In this document: positions 1-7,730 of the stretch, piece after piece
Numbering within the stretch: the first letter of the stretch is position 1
Layout of the letters: the number at the start of each line of letters is the position of its first letter
Assembly (NCBI GenBank): GCA_002315685.1
Contig: DCHX01000037.1
Location: forward strand, 1-17,893
From: Ruminococcaceae bacterium UBA1741
Lineage (GTDB): Bacteria > Bacillota > Clostridia > Oscillospirales > Acutalibacteraceae
Direction: 5' to 3'
DNA length: 17,893 bases
Position numbers and translations under genes: made by a program
Notes under the pieces: generated by a model
What the model saw: the letters and a program-made list of their open reading frames with translations, nothing else
Database searches by the model: none
Told to the model about the DNA's origin: nothing

Positions 1-76
1 GTAAATACTCATAAACGTCCTCCGCATCACTTTCAAGAAACGGACGCAAAATAAGTCTTTTGGTTTCAATAATCAT
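1..76 (-). CDS. GNAT-family N-acetyltransferase, N-terminal fragment
   Basis: Only the first 25 residues are in the window; the gene runs off the left edge. They read MIIETKRLILRPFLESDAED followed by VYEYL, the usual first strand and helix of RimJ/RimL-type GNAT acetyltransferases (ETxRLxLRPxxxxDA). Such enzymes move an acetyl group from acetyl-CoA to an amine of a protein, antibiotic or small molecule; the substrate cannot be told from this piece. The ATG overlaps the last 11 bases of the CPBP protease gene upstream, so it is the third gene of the TetR/CPBP operon and probably translationally coupled to it. Confidence 0.75.
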   Translation of the reverse strand, partial: MIIETKRLILRPFLESDAEDVYEYL

Positions 77-881
77 TTTTCTTTTCCTTTCTGTCCGCCC
101 ATATCCATAAAGCGACGGACAAGCCGAGCCAAACAACTCGGTAGATATTTGTGATAACATTTCCGGGGAATGAATCAAACAACAAATTCCAATCGTAAAT
201 AGCGCCGATAGCATCAATAAAAGCGTGATATGTAGCACAAGCGATAATACTTTTTGTTGCTTTATAAAGCGCCGCCAATGCGAATGCCCATATAAAAATC
301 GTGATACCGAAACCGATTAAACTGTCGCCGTAATGGTTTGAAGTTTTGTCAAGCCACAAATCAAAGTGCCATATATACCAAATAAAAGCGGTGAGCAAAA
401 CCGAAAACGGGAATTTGAATTTTTCTTCCAAAGCCGGCTGTAAAAAGCCGCGCCAACCTGTTTCCTCCGCAATTCCTACAAACGGAATCATCACAAGGAA
501 ACCGAGAGGCAACATATACCACGGTGAACCGTTCGGTGTTCCGTTAATCAGCGCAAAAATAAGTGCCAAAAGGCAAAAAACACCGGTAAGTAAAATTGTT
601 TTCAATTTGTGTTCCGTGCGAAAAATTCTGCGAAAAAACTCTTTTAGCCCGATTTTCTCTTTGAAAAGTGAAATAATCAGCACCGACACAAAGGGTGCAG
701 GTGTGGAAAAGAACAGTCCGATTATCGCATATAATAAATACCCGACTGTCATTTCTCCGTTTTCGGTATATGCCACCGAATACGGCAAAAGCCACAATTT
801 AAGCGTTACAAAGCAAAACACCCAAAGACCGATAATTAAAAGTAAAAATACATGAATAGATTTTTCGGTTTTATTTTTCAT
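66..881 (-). CDS. CPBP-family intramembrane metalloprotease (CAAX protease/Abi)
   Basis: A 271-residue multi-pass membrane protein with strong hydrophobic segments near residues 10-35, 45-72, 95-113, 122-138, 160-172, 188-206 and 238-260. The three CPBP (Abi/CAAX protease) motifs are intact: EETGWRGFL with E139, E140 and R144; a WHF motif with H172; and HAFID with H219. In the family these residues form the intramembrane active site. Bacterial members process or degrade membrane proteins and peptides, and some give bacteriocin self-immunity; the substrate here is unknown. The start codon overlaps the TetR stop in a TAATG arrangement, and the end overlaps the GNAT gene, so the three are one transcription unit, presumably under TetR control. 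Confidence 0.88.
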   Translation of the reverse strand: MKNKTEKSIHVFLLLIIGLWVFCFVTLKLWLLPYSVAYTENGEMTVGYLLYAIIGLFFSTPAPFVSVLIISLFKEKIGLKEFFRRIFRTEHKLKTILLTGVFCLLALIFALINGTPNGSPWYMLPLGFLVMIPFVGIAEETGWRGFLQPALEEKFKFPFSVLLTAFIWYIWHFDLWLDKTSNHYGDSLIGFGITIFIWAFALAALYKATKSIIACATYHAFIDAIGAIYDWNLLFDSFPGNVITNIYRVVWLGLSVALWIWADRKEKKNDY

Positions 882-1468
882 TATATTACTCCGTATGTTT
901 TTATAAAATCTTTTATAAAAATTCTAATCGATTCTATCGTTTCGGAAATTTTATCAGGCTCACGGTCAGCGAGATGGATAAGCATAGTAATCGGTGCGGT
1001 GTAGTTAAGAGCGAGAATGGATGAATTGTCTGCTTTGACTTTACCGCACTTCATCAAATGCTCAAAAATATCCGTGTAAATAGCTTCAATATCACCGCTG
1101 AAATGCTTTGTTGCAAGGGTACTCATTCGCTCATTGCGGAACTGTTCAATTGTCAATAATTTACGCACCTTTTTCACCATTTCATCGTGAATGGTAAAAT
1201 CCACCTGACGAAGGGTTAATTTCCTCAGTTCTTCAAGCGTATCGGGAAGCGGAATATTCTTCACCTTGCCGAAATGCTCTCCGTAATATTCCTCGACTTT
1301 ATCTATCAGCGCATCCCACAGTGCCTCTTTGCTGTCATAATGCTTAAACAGCGCACCTTTCGTTACATTCAGACAATCGGCAATATCTTGCAGGCTTGTA
1401 CCGTCATAGCCATTTTGCGAAAATAAAGATAAGGAAACTTTCAGTATTTCATCATTTGAAATCGGCAT
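881..1468 (-). CDS. TetR/AcrR-family transcriptional regulator
   Basis: A 195-residue regulator. The N-terminal TetR helix-turn-helix is clear at residues 7-52: TSLQDIADCLNVTKGALFKH (24-43) followed by YDSKEALW. The rest is a helical ligand-binding and dimerisation domain, too divergent to predict an inducer. The start is set at the ATG at 1468, not at an in-frame ATG nine codons upstream, because GAGGTG sits five bases before it; the upstream codon also lies inside a putative operator. Two palindromic sites occur in its own promoter, so autorepression with release by an unknown ligand is likely. It leads the CPBP protease and GNAT genes, with which it overlaps by one base. Confidence 0.92.
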   Translation of the reverse strand: MPISNDEILKVSLSLFSQNGYDGTSLQDIADCLNVTKGALFKHYDSKEALWDALIDKVEEYYGEHFGKVKNIPLPDTLEELRKLTLRQVDFTIHDEMVKKVRKLLTIEQFRNERMSTLATKHFSGDIEAIYTDIFEHLMKCGKVKADNSSILALNYTAPITMLIHLADREPDKISETIESIRIFIKDFIKTYGVI

Positions 1469-1487
1469 AATACACCTCAACAATTTA

Positions 1488-1503
1488 GTAACCAATCGGT
1501 TAC
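1488..1503. promoter_or_regulatory. Putative TetR operator 1 (downstream of -10)
   Basis: GTAACCAATCGGTTAC is a palindrome with perfect six-base arms GTAACC and GGTTAC around AATC. It lies just downstream of the tetR -10 box, over the expected transcription start, where bound repressor would block initiation. Assignment to this TetR is inferred from position. Confidence 0.75.
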
Positions 1504-1507
1504 TACT

Positions 1508-1536
1508 ATTATAGCAACTAATCGGTTACTCGTCAA
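1508..1536 (-). promoter_or_regulatory. Promoter of the TetR/CPBP/GNAT operon
   Basis: On the minus strand: TTGACG at 1536-1531, a 17-base spacer, then TATAAT at 1513-1508. This is close to the vegetative sigma consensus. The spacer is filled exactly by operator 2, and operator 1 lies over the start region. Confidence 0.85.
1514..1529. promoter_or_regulatory. Putative TetR operator 2 (in the promoter spacer)
   Basis: GCAACTAATCGGTTAC repeats operator 1 with 14 of 16 bases identical and lies 26 bases from it. One half-site (GGTTAC) is perfect; the other is degenerate. It fills the spacer between -35 and -10 on the minus strand, a classic position for a repressor. Confidence 0.7.
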
Positions 1537-1614
1537 GCAAATATAATTATTTTGAAAAAATCTATTATAATTTTGTTATTTTTGTAAAATAGCAAAGATT
1601 GACAAATATAACAG

Positions 1615-1642
1615 TTGATTTTTCAAAAAAAAATGATATAAT
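1615..1642 (+). promoter_or_regulatory. Promoter of the pseudopilin/Hint cassette
   Basis: TTGATT (1615-1620), a 16-base spacer, then TATAAT (1637-1642) preceded by TGA, giving an extended -10 element. A TTGACA at 1599-1604 is too far from the -10 to pair with it. The surrounding sequence is very A/T rich. Confidence 0.75.
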
Positions 1643-1693
1643 GTAATTATCTATAATTGCATAAATTATAAATTCAGTTTTGCGGGTGGTAAT

Positions 1694-2185
1694 ATGAAAA
1701 AATCAAGCAAAGGTTTTACGACGATTGAGCTTATTATGGTTATCGCTATAACCCTTGTGGTAATCGGTATGGTTTGCACCTTCACTTTAATTCTTCGACA
1801 GCAGTCGAATATTATTGCTAAAAACAGTGCGACCATTTCTGAGGTTAATACCTTCAAGAAAGTTGTTAAGGATTTTGTACGTTCAAACGATAATTCTAAT
1901 CGTGAAATTTCTATCGCGAGTACAACGAAACTTAAATCAAGTGAGGGCGGTGCTTCAAAAGAAACATTGGAATTTACTTCTAATGCTATCATTTGGAAAA
2001 AAGGCGATACAGTACATAAAAAATATAAATTCGAACAAATTTCAAGTTGCGGATTTACCAATACTAAAAGCAGCTTGGTTTATTGTAATATTAAGACATC
2101 TTTGGATGAAATCAAATTTTCATTCAATGTTTTCTCAAAAACCAACAGACAGCGTTTTTCAACAAACGAGCGTTATGTCGCTTAA
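1694..2185 (+). CDS. Type IV pilin-like (pseudopilin) protein, small
   Basis: A 163-residue protein with a class III prepilin signal: a short basic leader MKKSSKG, then FTTIELIMVIAITLVVIG. The prepilin peptidase would cut after G7, making F8 the new N-methylated first residue and E12 the conserved Glu5. The hydrophobic stretch (8-34) is the usual N-terminal helix that packs in the filament core. The ~125-residue head has no family I recognise; C119 and C131 could form a C-terminal disulfide loop. GGGTGG lies just before the ATG. It is the first of three co-directional genes, and its size and order suit a minor pseudopilin (GspI/J, PilV/W or ComG-like) rather than a major pilin. Export and assembly would need pilus machinery encoded elsewhere. 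Confidence 0.85.
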   Translation: MKKSSKGFTTIELIMVIAITLVVIGMVCTFTLILRQQSNIIAKNSATISEVNTFKKVVKDFVRSNDNSNREISIASTTKLKSSEGGASKETLEFTSNAIIWKKGDTVHKKYKFEQISSCGFTNTKSSLVYCNIKTSLDEIKFSFNVFSKTNRQRFSTNERYVA

Positions 2186-2204
2186 TTTTTGCGAGGTGTG
2201 AATT

Positions 2205-4919
2205 ATGAAAAAGAATAACAAAGGTTTTACATTAGTTGAATGTGTTGTAGCTATCGCGGTTGTTTCTATCGTTTCAATAGCTTCAATCGTAATTTATAGA
2301 ATTTCTATAAATTCAACAAGAAGACAATGGGATAATTATATGTCCACTATTTCGGCAAACAATGCGCTTTCCTGTTTCCAGAATGCTGAAAATCTTACTG
2401 ATTTCCTTGAAAACGGAACTAAGATTGACTTAAAATCTTTTAACAATAAAACATCAAAAAACAATATTGATGTTCCGATGTTTTACAAAGACCTCGACTT
2501 ATCCGAGCTTCAACTTAAACCGCAGGCGTTCACAAAGGTTAGAAGATTTGACAGCGGTAAGGTTATTTTCTACAACGGCGATACCCGTCTTATAACCTTT
2601 AAGTATGCAGAAGATAATTTGAGTACATTTGTCGAGGATGCAAAAGACCTTGACGAAGGTTTAATCAACCTCGATTACGAAACCAAAGACGATAAATACT
2701 CTATCGGCGGAGAGGGTTCCTCTTATGGCGAAATTAAAAGTATAAATTACACCACATATATTAAAGGTAAAGAGGATAATTACGGACTCACAACCTGGAA
2801 AGACGATAACAATCAAAGACCTGCTTTAACTATTGATTATTACAGAGATTCAAGCGATAATCTTAAAGTTAAAATTTCGGGAAAATTACAAACCGGATAT
2901 ACCACCAAAACAACTGCTAAAAACGGTGCAAGTATTACCAACGGTATTGCAACTCTTGAATATGATGCTACCGACTTTGAAAAATATCTCCTTAAAAAAT
3001 CTTATGTTTTAAGATGTGTCGGCATTAAAACCAAAAGCGGAAATTTAATTGATGCAACATTTGAGGTTTATACCGCTCGTTCGGATAAGTCGCTAAAACG
3101 GGCAACTGATTCTAACGGTAAAGAAATTTATTATAAGGTTTGCAATATTGACGGTAATTTCAATACCGGAATTCAACCCGTACAATCCGCTGATATGAGA
3201 GACCACTGGTTCTGGTTTGCGTATGCCGGTAAGGGTTCAAGCAAAAAAGTAACCGTTCAGGTTTCTTACGGAAATACCGATAGCTTTACTAATTTGGTTG
3301 ACGGCGATTATAATTTCGGAAATGCTTTCACTTTCTATTATTCAACTATCTTTTGTAGATTTGATGGTGGCAACTCGCAAAAGTTTACTATTAACAGCAT
3401 TGATTCAACCGCAAGTTATTCAAGCGAATCCCTCACGATAAGCGGTTTCGTTGATCCTAACGGAAATAAAGTTACAATGACAATAAACGATACTTTTGTA
3501 TCTTTTAAGGATGATAAAGGAAATATTCGTACAAGTGTTGCTACCGAATTAGATAAGTACCTTATGCAGAATAAGTATTTCCTATCCCCCGTTAAGACGG
3601 TAAAGAATGACCCCGGTTATATTGTTTGGTGTAAGGTTTATAGTTACAGTTCTAATCCGCCAACGCCGGTTGTAAACAGCAGTAACCAACAGCTTTATTA
3701 CGCTCTTACCGTAAGATGGGATTCCGAACGGTTAGCAAATGCTAATATCGCTACAAATAACTGGTACGATCTAAACGCTAATTATGTTGACTTGCATATT
3801 TCTGCGGTTAGATATAATTACGGAAGTATGCCGAGCATTGGTACAATTGATAAACAGTATGTCAGAGCTGATTTCAGTTGCGAAAACGGTAATCGTTGTA
3901 ACTTAACCGCACCTAACTTTTTAGGTTTATCATTTGCTACCGCCGAAAAATCAACAAACGGCACTGATGTAATAAATGTTAAAGATGTTGTATATAAGGA
4001 AGCTGTTGAAGGCGACCATTATTATGATTACGGATTAAATAATCATTTTAGTGCAAGTATCTTCTATGCTCTTGCAAACAACGGTGAAATTTTAGTTTAC
4101 GGCGTTTTTGACGGCTCTAATGTTCCTATTCTTCTTTACAAGTACAACGGCGGTTATATTGCCGACGCTATGAATGACATTAAAACAAATTGTAAGTTCA
4201 CAAAAGAAATTACTACAAGTGATGCAGAACATAAAGGTGCGTCATATACCGACAACCTTTACGCTTATGCCGCAAATGGAATAAATTACACCCAGTATTG
4301 TAATTTAACTCCCGGAAGCCGTCTTGATGTAACATACGCAAAAATCTATAAAGATGGTAGCAAAACAATTATTTCTTTCAGAAACAGCAACGATTATGCA
4401 ATATTAGACTTTGAATGTGATGACGACAGCGACGCAAAACAAATCACCGAGGGAATATTCAAAAAGTTCTATACTAATGTTTCCGGCACTGATAAATATA
4501 ACCTTACCTTTAACGGTTCTCAATTAAAAGGAAAGGCTTTGCTTTCGAGAAAAGTTGAAAACGGTATTGACTATTACATTATTTCTATCTTAAAAGACGA
4601 TGACGAAAACAAGCGTATTACTGTTTTCAAAACAAAGGCATCGACTACAATAACATTCAGAAACCACTATGATATTGACTTGGTTACATTTATCGGAAAA
4701 TCGTCTAACAGCGACGGTCAGTCAGAAACCCAATCGTTCTATATAATGCCCCGTGGCGATAAATCCAAATACTTTGTTTATATTCAAGCAACTTATGCAA
4801 ACCTCGTAAATTCCGAATATGAGCCGATTATTAAGATATGGATTTTACCGAAGAGTAAGTTTTCTAACACAATGGCGGTTCCCTCATCCGAGCCGTATAT
4901 TACTTATAGGAAGGGATAG
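2205..4919 (+). CDS. Giant pseudopilin-like protein (904 aa)
   Basis: The first 35 residues are a textbook prepilin N-terminus: MKKNNKGFTLVECVVAIAVV, cleavage after G7, F8 as residue 1 and E12 as Glu5. Ordinary pilins and pseudopilins have about 130-350 residues; this one carries a head of nearly 870. The head is rich in Asn, Asp, Tyr, Ser and Thr, with alternating beta-strand-like segments, as in extracellular adhesins, but I recognise no named domain. Ten or so scattered cysteines could form disulfides. GAGGTG precedes the ATG, 19 bases after the previous stop. Its own stop is two bases before the next ATG, so translation is probably coupled. A tip-located adhesin or minor pilin is the likeliest role; this is inference from the N-terminus and neighbours. 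Confidence 0.85.
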   Translation: MKKNNKGFTLVECVVAIAVVSIVSIASIVIYRISINSTRRQWDNYMSTISANNALSCFQNAENLTDFLENGTKIDLKSFNNKTSKNNIDVPMFYKDLDLSELQLKPQAFTKVRRFDSGKVIFYNGDTRLITFKYAEDNLSTFVEDAKDLDEGLINLDYETKDDKYSIGGEGSSYGEIKSINYTTYIKGKEDNYGLTTWKDDNNQRPALTIDYYRDSSDNLKVKISGKLQTGYTTKTTAKNGASITNGIATLEYDATDFEKYLLKKSYVLRCVGIKTKSGNLIDATFEVYTARSDKSLKRATDSNGKEIYYKVCNIDGNFNTGIQPVQSADMRDHWFWFAYAGKGSSKKVTVQVSYGNTDSFTNLVDGDYNFGNAFTFYYSTIFCRFDGGNSQKFTINSIDSTASYSSESLTISGFVDPNGNKVTMTINDTFVSFKDDKGNIRTSVATELDKYLMQNKYFLSPVKTVKNDPGYIVWCKVYSYSSNPPTPVVNSSNQQLYYALTVRWDSERLANANIATNNWYDLNANYVDLHISAVRYNYGSMPSIGTIDKQYVRADFSCENGNRCNLTAPNFLGLSFATAEKSTNGTDVINVKDVVYKEAVEGDHYYDYGLNNHFSASIFYALANNGEILVYGVFDGSNVPILLYKYNGGYIADAMNDIKTNCKFTKEITTSDAEHKGASYTDNLYAYAANGINYTQYCNLTPGSRLDVTYAKIYKDGSKTIISFRNSNDYAILDFECDDDSDAKQITEGIFKKFYTNVSGTDKYNLTFNGSQLKGKALLSRKVENGIDYYIISILKDDDENKRITVFKTKASTTITFRNHYDIDLVTFIGKSSNSDGQSETQSFYIMPRGDKSKYFVYIQATYANLVNSEYEPIIKIWILPKSKFSNTMAVPSSEPYITYRKG

Positions 4920-4921
4920 TT

Positions 4922-7600
4922 ATGAAATATAATAAAACAATTTCAAACAAGCGCGGCGTTGCTATGAGCTGGGCTATTGCTTTCGGGCTTGTAATTTTCG
5001 CCATTGTTACTCTTATACTTACCGCCTTCTTAGCTTTTAATGTTAGTGCCAAAGCCAATAAAAAGTACAGCAACGAGGAAAGTCAATTAGAACAGTTGAC
5101 CGAATACTTTATTCGTGCTTGTGAATCAAGTGGCGAATTTCCTAAGGGAAATGAAATTCAAAATTCTTCCGATTATTCTAAATACACTTGGATGGATTCG
5201 GGTGCAATAACCTTCTTCGAGAATTTTGAAAACTCGTATCATTATACTTATACTACCGGTTTCGGTGATAAAGACGCCAATTCGTATTATCGTAACTTAT
5301 TAGTAAAAGACGGTAGCAAAACGGTACTTTCGGTTGCTGTTGCCGAAAAACTAATTTATCAAAACGGCGTACTTCTCACCCGTGATAATTACCCCATTAC
5401 AGAATTTGAGATTGTTCAATGGGAATATAATAAAGAACCCGGCACTTACTCATCTACCGTATCTACTTTATCGGAAAAAGTAAAAGGCTTCTTTTCTAAA
5501 ATATTCGGTTCAAGCTCTACCCAGTCCGAAGAAAGTGTTATTATTTCCTATGATACAAAGGGCGGCAATTCCATTTCTGCTGATGTTTGTGCAAAGGGCG
5601 GTACTTTCAAGCTGCCTACTCCTACCCACCCCGATAATGTTGCATTTTCAGGTTGGTATAAGGACGGTGCACTCTTCGGAAACGGTGGCGACTCGGTTGT
5701 TGTAAGCAGTGATCTTGACTTGGTAGCAAAGTGGGCTGATAAAGCTTATGTTACGCTTTATTATTCAAGCAAGTCATACGATATTTGCGAATATACTCCG
5801 AAAGGCTCAGAACAAACATTGGGTTCCGATATGCTTGTTTTGCCGAGCACAATCAGTGCAAAATACAACTTGAAAGAATGGTCGATTAAAGATCCCGTAG
5901 ATGGCGGTCCTACAATTTCATCTAATCAACTCGTTATCCCTGCAAATTATAGCGATAACATTGTTTTAAGCGTTACTCTTTCTGCAAGATCGTTTAAGGT
6001 TAATTATAAAAAGAATACCAATAATGAAACAACATACGCAAAATATACTTATAGCGGAAGTAAGGCAAGAACAGTTACTATTACCTTTACCGATAATAGC
6101 GGCGACTCGCACTTTAAGTTCACAAAATGGACTACTACAAAAAGCGGTGTAACATTTGCCTCCGCAACCAGTCTTTCTACTACTGTTACAATTCCCAAAG
6201 GCACTTACGGTAATTTCACCGTTGTTCCTAACTATAATTATTATTACAATGTAACCGTCGGACCGAAAGATAGCAACGGTACAGTGTCAAATTCCGGTAC
6301 TGTCGAAGTTGCAAAGGATACTAAGGTTACTGTTTCGGGTGCAAAACTTACAATCGGTAATACAACATATACCGCTACTCCGAATACTAATTATTTGTTT
6401 AATTCTTGGAGTGTAAGCAACGGCGACACAATTACGTCCGATACAACGATTACCGCATCCTTTACACCTCCGTGTAGTGTAACCGTTAAGGCCGGTAGCA
6501 ACGGCAGTGTTTCAAATGCGGGTACTATTAAGGTATCAAAAGGAACAACCGTTTCAGTTTCTAACAATACCCTTACGATTAACGGCACAAAATACACCGC
6601 TACTCCGAATAGTAATTGTCTGTTTGATTCTTGGAGTATCAGTAACGGCGCTTCAATTACCTCCGATACAACGATTACCGCTTCGTTTATACCGCCGTGC
6701 AGTGTAACTATTACAGCCGGTAGCAACGGTAGTGTTTCAAATGCAGGAACTATTAATGTAACAAAGGGTACAAAGGTTTCCGTTTCGGGTAACACTCTTA
6801 CTATTGACGGCAAGTCTTACACCGCTACTCCGGAAAAAAATTATTCATGCTCTTGGAATATTAGCGACGGTGATACAATTACTTCTGATAAAACGATAAC
6901 TGCATCATTCAGTAAAGATTCTTGTTTTGTAAGCGGAACGCTTATCACTATGGCGGACGGAACGCAAAAGCCGATCGAGGAAATTACTGACGAAGATAAG
7001 ATTATGGCTTGGGATTTCTTTAACGGTACCTATGTTGCAAGAAATATTTCACTCTTGATTAACCACGGTTATAGCACCTATGATATTGCTAACCTTGAAT
7101 TCTCGGATAGCACTGTTTTGAGAATAGTATTGAAACATGAAGTATTTGATTATGATTTGAATAAATTTGTCAATATCACTACTGAAAACTGTACCGAATT
7201 TATCGGTCATAGATTTGTCAAGTATAGAAATGATGGCAATTATGATATCGTAACATTAACAAATGCTTATACAAATACCGAACAAACAGACTGTTATTCG
7301 ATAGCATCGGGTGAGTCTATGAATGCATTTGCCGAAGGATTGTTAACACTCTCACCTGCCGTTAAATTCCTTAACTGGGTTGAAATGGACGGTAAGTTGC
7401 ATTATGATGTTGACAAGTTCAATGCAATAATCGACGAATACGGAACATACGATTATGATGTCTTTAAGGACTATGTAACTTATGACCAATATGTAAATTA
7501 CTGCGGTCCGTATTTGAAAGCCGGTGTTGAACAAGGTTATTACCCGTTTGAATACATTATAGGTCTTATCAAAGAATATAATGAGTTTATGCCAAAATAA
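4922..7600 (+). CDS. Prepilin-like anchored surface protein with InlB-type repeats and C-terminal Hint domain
   Basis: An 892-residue protein. Residues 1-12 are a basic leader ending in KRG, and 13-41 are hydrophobic (VAMSWAIAFGLVIFAIVTLI and onward). This looks like a prepilin N-terminus but has Trp at position +5 instead of Glu, as GspK/PilX-type tip pseudopilins may also lack Glu5. After a stalk region comes an InlB/Flg_new repeat (206-274: ISYDTKGG, GWYKDG, VAKW), a related beta region (275-441), three tandem ~75-residue repeats (442-517, 518-592, 593-666), a Hint domain starting at C668 and an 82-residue tail. The ribosome binding site AGGAAGGGA is inside the end of the previous gene. 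I infer a tip or surface protein whose Hint domain may cleave or cross-link it; activity is uncertain because some catalytic positions differ. Confidence 0.85.
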   Translation: MKYNKTISNKRGVAMSWAIAFGLVIFAIVTLILTAFLAFNVSAKANKKYSNEESQLEQLTEYFIRACESSGEFPKGNEIQNSSDYSKYTWMDSGAITFFENFENSYHYTYTTGFGDKDANSYYRNLLVKDGSKTVLSVAVAEKLIYQNGVLLTRDNYPITEFEIVQWEYNKEPGTYSSTVSTLSEKVKGFFSKIFGSSSTQSEESVIISYDTKGGNSISADVCAKGGTFKLPTPTHPDNVAFSGWYKDGALFGNGGDSVVVSSDLDLVAKWADKAYVTLYYSSKSYDICEYTPKGSEQTLGSDMLVLPSTISAKYNLKEWSIKDPVDGGPTISSNQLVIPANYSDNIVLSVTLSARSFKVNYKKNTNNETTYAKYTYSGSKARTVTITFTDNSGDSHFKFTKWTTTKSGVTFASATSLSTTVTIPKGTYGNFTVVPNYNYYYNVTVGPKDSNGTVSNSGTVEVAKDTKVTVSGAKLTIGNTTYTATPNTNYLFNSWSVSNGDTITSDTTITASFTPPCSVTVKAGSNGSVSNAGTIKVSKGTTVSVSNNTLTINGTKYTATPNSNCLFDSWSISNGASITSDTTITASFIPPCSVTITAGSNGSVSNAGTINVTKGTKVSVSGNTLTIDGKSYTATPEKNYSCSWNISDGDTITSDKTITASFSKDSCFVSGTLITMADGTQKPIEEITDEDKIMAWDFFNGTYVARNISLLINHGYSTYDIANLEFSDSTVLRIVLKHEVFDYDLNKFVNITTENCTEFIGHRFVKYRNDGNYDIVTLTNAYTNTEQTDCYSIASGESMNAFAEGLLTLSPAVKFLNWVEMDGKLHYDVDKFNAIIDEYGTYDYDVFKDYVTYDQYVNYCGPYLKAGVEQGYYPFEYIIGLIKEYNEFMPK
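5537..5743 (+). other. InlB B-repeat (Flg_new-like) domain coding region
   Basis: Codons 206-274 of the 892-aa protein: VIISYDTKGGNS at the start, a central FSGWYKDG and a closing LDLVAKWADK. This is the usual pattern of Listeria-Bacteroides (InlB B) repeats, small beta-grasp-like extracellular modules used as stalks or adhesion units. Confidence 0.8.
6245..6919 (+). repeat. Three tandem ~225-bp repeats encoding 75-aa surface modules
   Basis: Units span 6245-6472, 6473-6697 and 6698-6919 (residues 442-517, 518-592, 593-666). Each encodes a V(T/S)V..GSNGSVSN-G opening, a TYTATP-like centre, W-(S/N)-(V/I)-S in the middle and an ITSDTTITASF ending. Units 2 and 3 are more alike than either is to unit 1, also at DNA level, so unit 2/3 duplication looks more recent. 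Both begin with Cys (C518, C593). They resemble divergent InlB-type B-repeats and would form a stalk before the Hint domain. Confidence 0.88.
6923..7351 (+). other. Hint (hedgehog/intein) domain coding region
   Basis: Codons 668-810. Block A is clear: CFVSGTLITMADG followed by KPIEEI and an acidic turn. C668 is the expected nucleophile for the N-S acyl shift. The block B histidine is present (H739, in VLKHEVF), but the usual Thr three residues earlier is Val736. The final block (CYSIAS..MNAFAEGLLTL) has the right shape, yet the terminal His-Asn of inteins is replaced by Leu-Ser, so Asn cyclisation is not expected. A hedgehog-like or bacterial intein-like cleavage remains possible. Confidence 0.8.
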
Positions 7601-7617
7601 TAAGTCATTAGTGTGAA

Positions 7618-7650
7618 AAAGTGCGGTCTGATAAATTCAGACCGCACTTT
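7618..7650. terminator. Bidirectional terminator between cassette and acetyltransferase gene
   Basis: A perfect 14-bp stem, AAAGTGCGGTCTGA (7618-7631) with TCAGACCGCACTTT (7637-7650), and loop TAAAT. It ends the pseudopilin/Hint cassette 18 bases after its stop. On the minus strand the stem is followed by a T run, so it can also end the acetyltransferase transcript. Confidence 0.88.
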
Positions 7651-7730
7651 AATATATTAATTCTAATGTGTTTAATTAAAAGTTATTATATTGTGATATA
7701 GTAATTATTTATATAAACTTGTAAGCTGTA

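Noticed and set aside
346..855. A 169-aa plus-strand reading frame
   Set aside because: It lies wholly antisense to the CPBP protease gene, is not protein-like in composition and has no ribosome binding site.
1552..1626. Inverted TTGAAAAAATC / GATTTTTCAA upstream of the pilin cassette
   Set aside because: The arms differ by one base and sit in very A/T-rich sequence where such matches arise by chance.
6391..6813. A 140-aa minus-strand reading frame across the tandem repeats
   Set aside because: It is the antisense shadow of the repeat modules; it has no ribosome binding site and merely repeats because the sense strand does.
6245..6919. CRISPR-like array
   Set aside because: Repeats are in frame, about 225 bp long and encode protein modules; there are no short repeats with unique spacers.
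6923..7600. Splicing intein
   Set aside because: The terminal His-Asn and a following Cys/Ser/Thr extein are absent and no host protein continues, so a Hint domain of cleavage type fits better.
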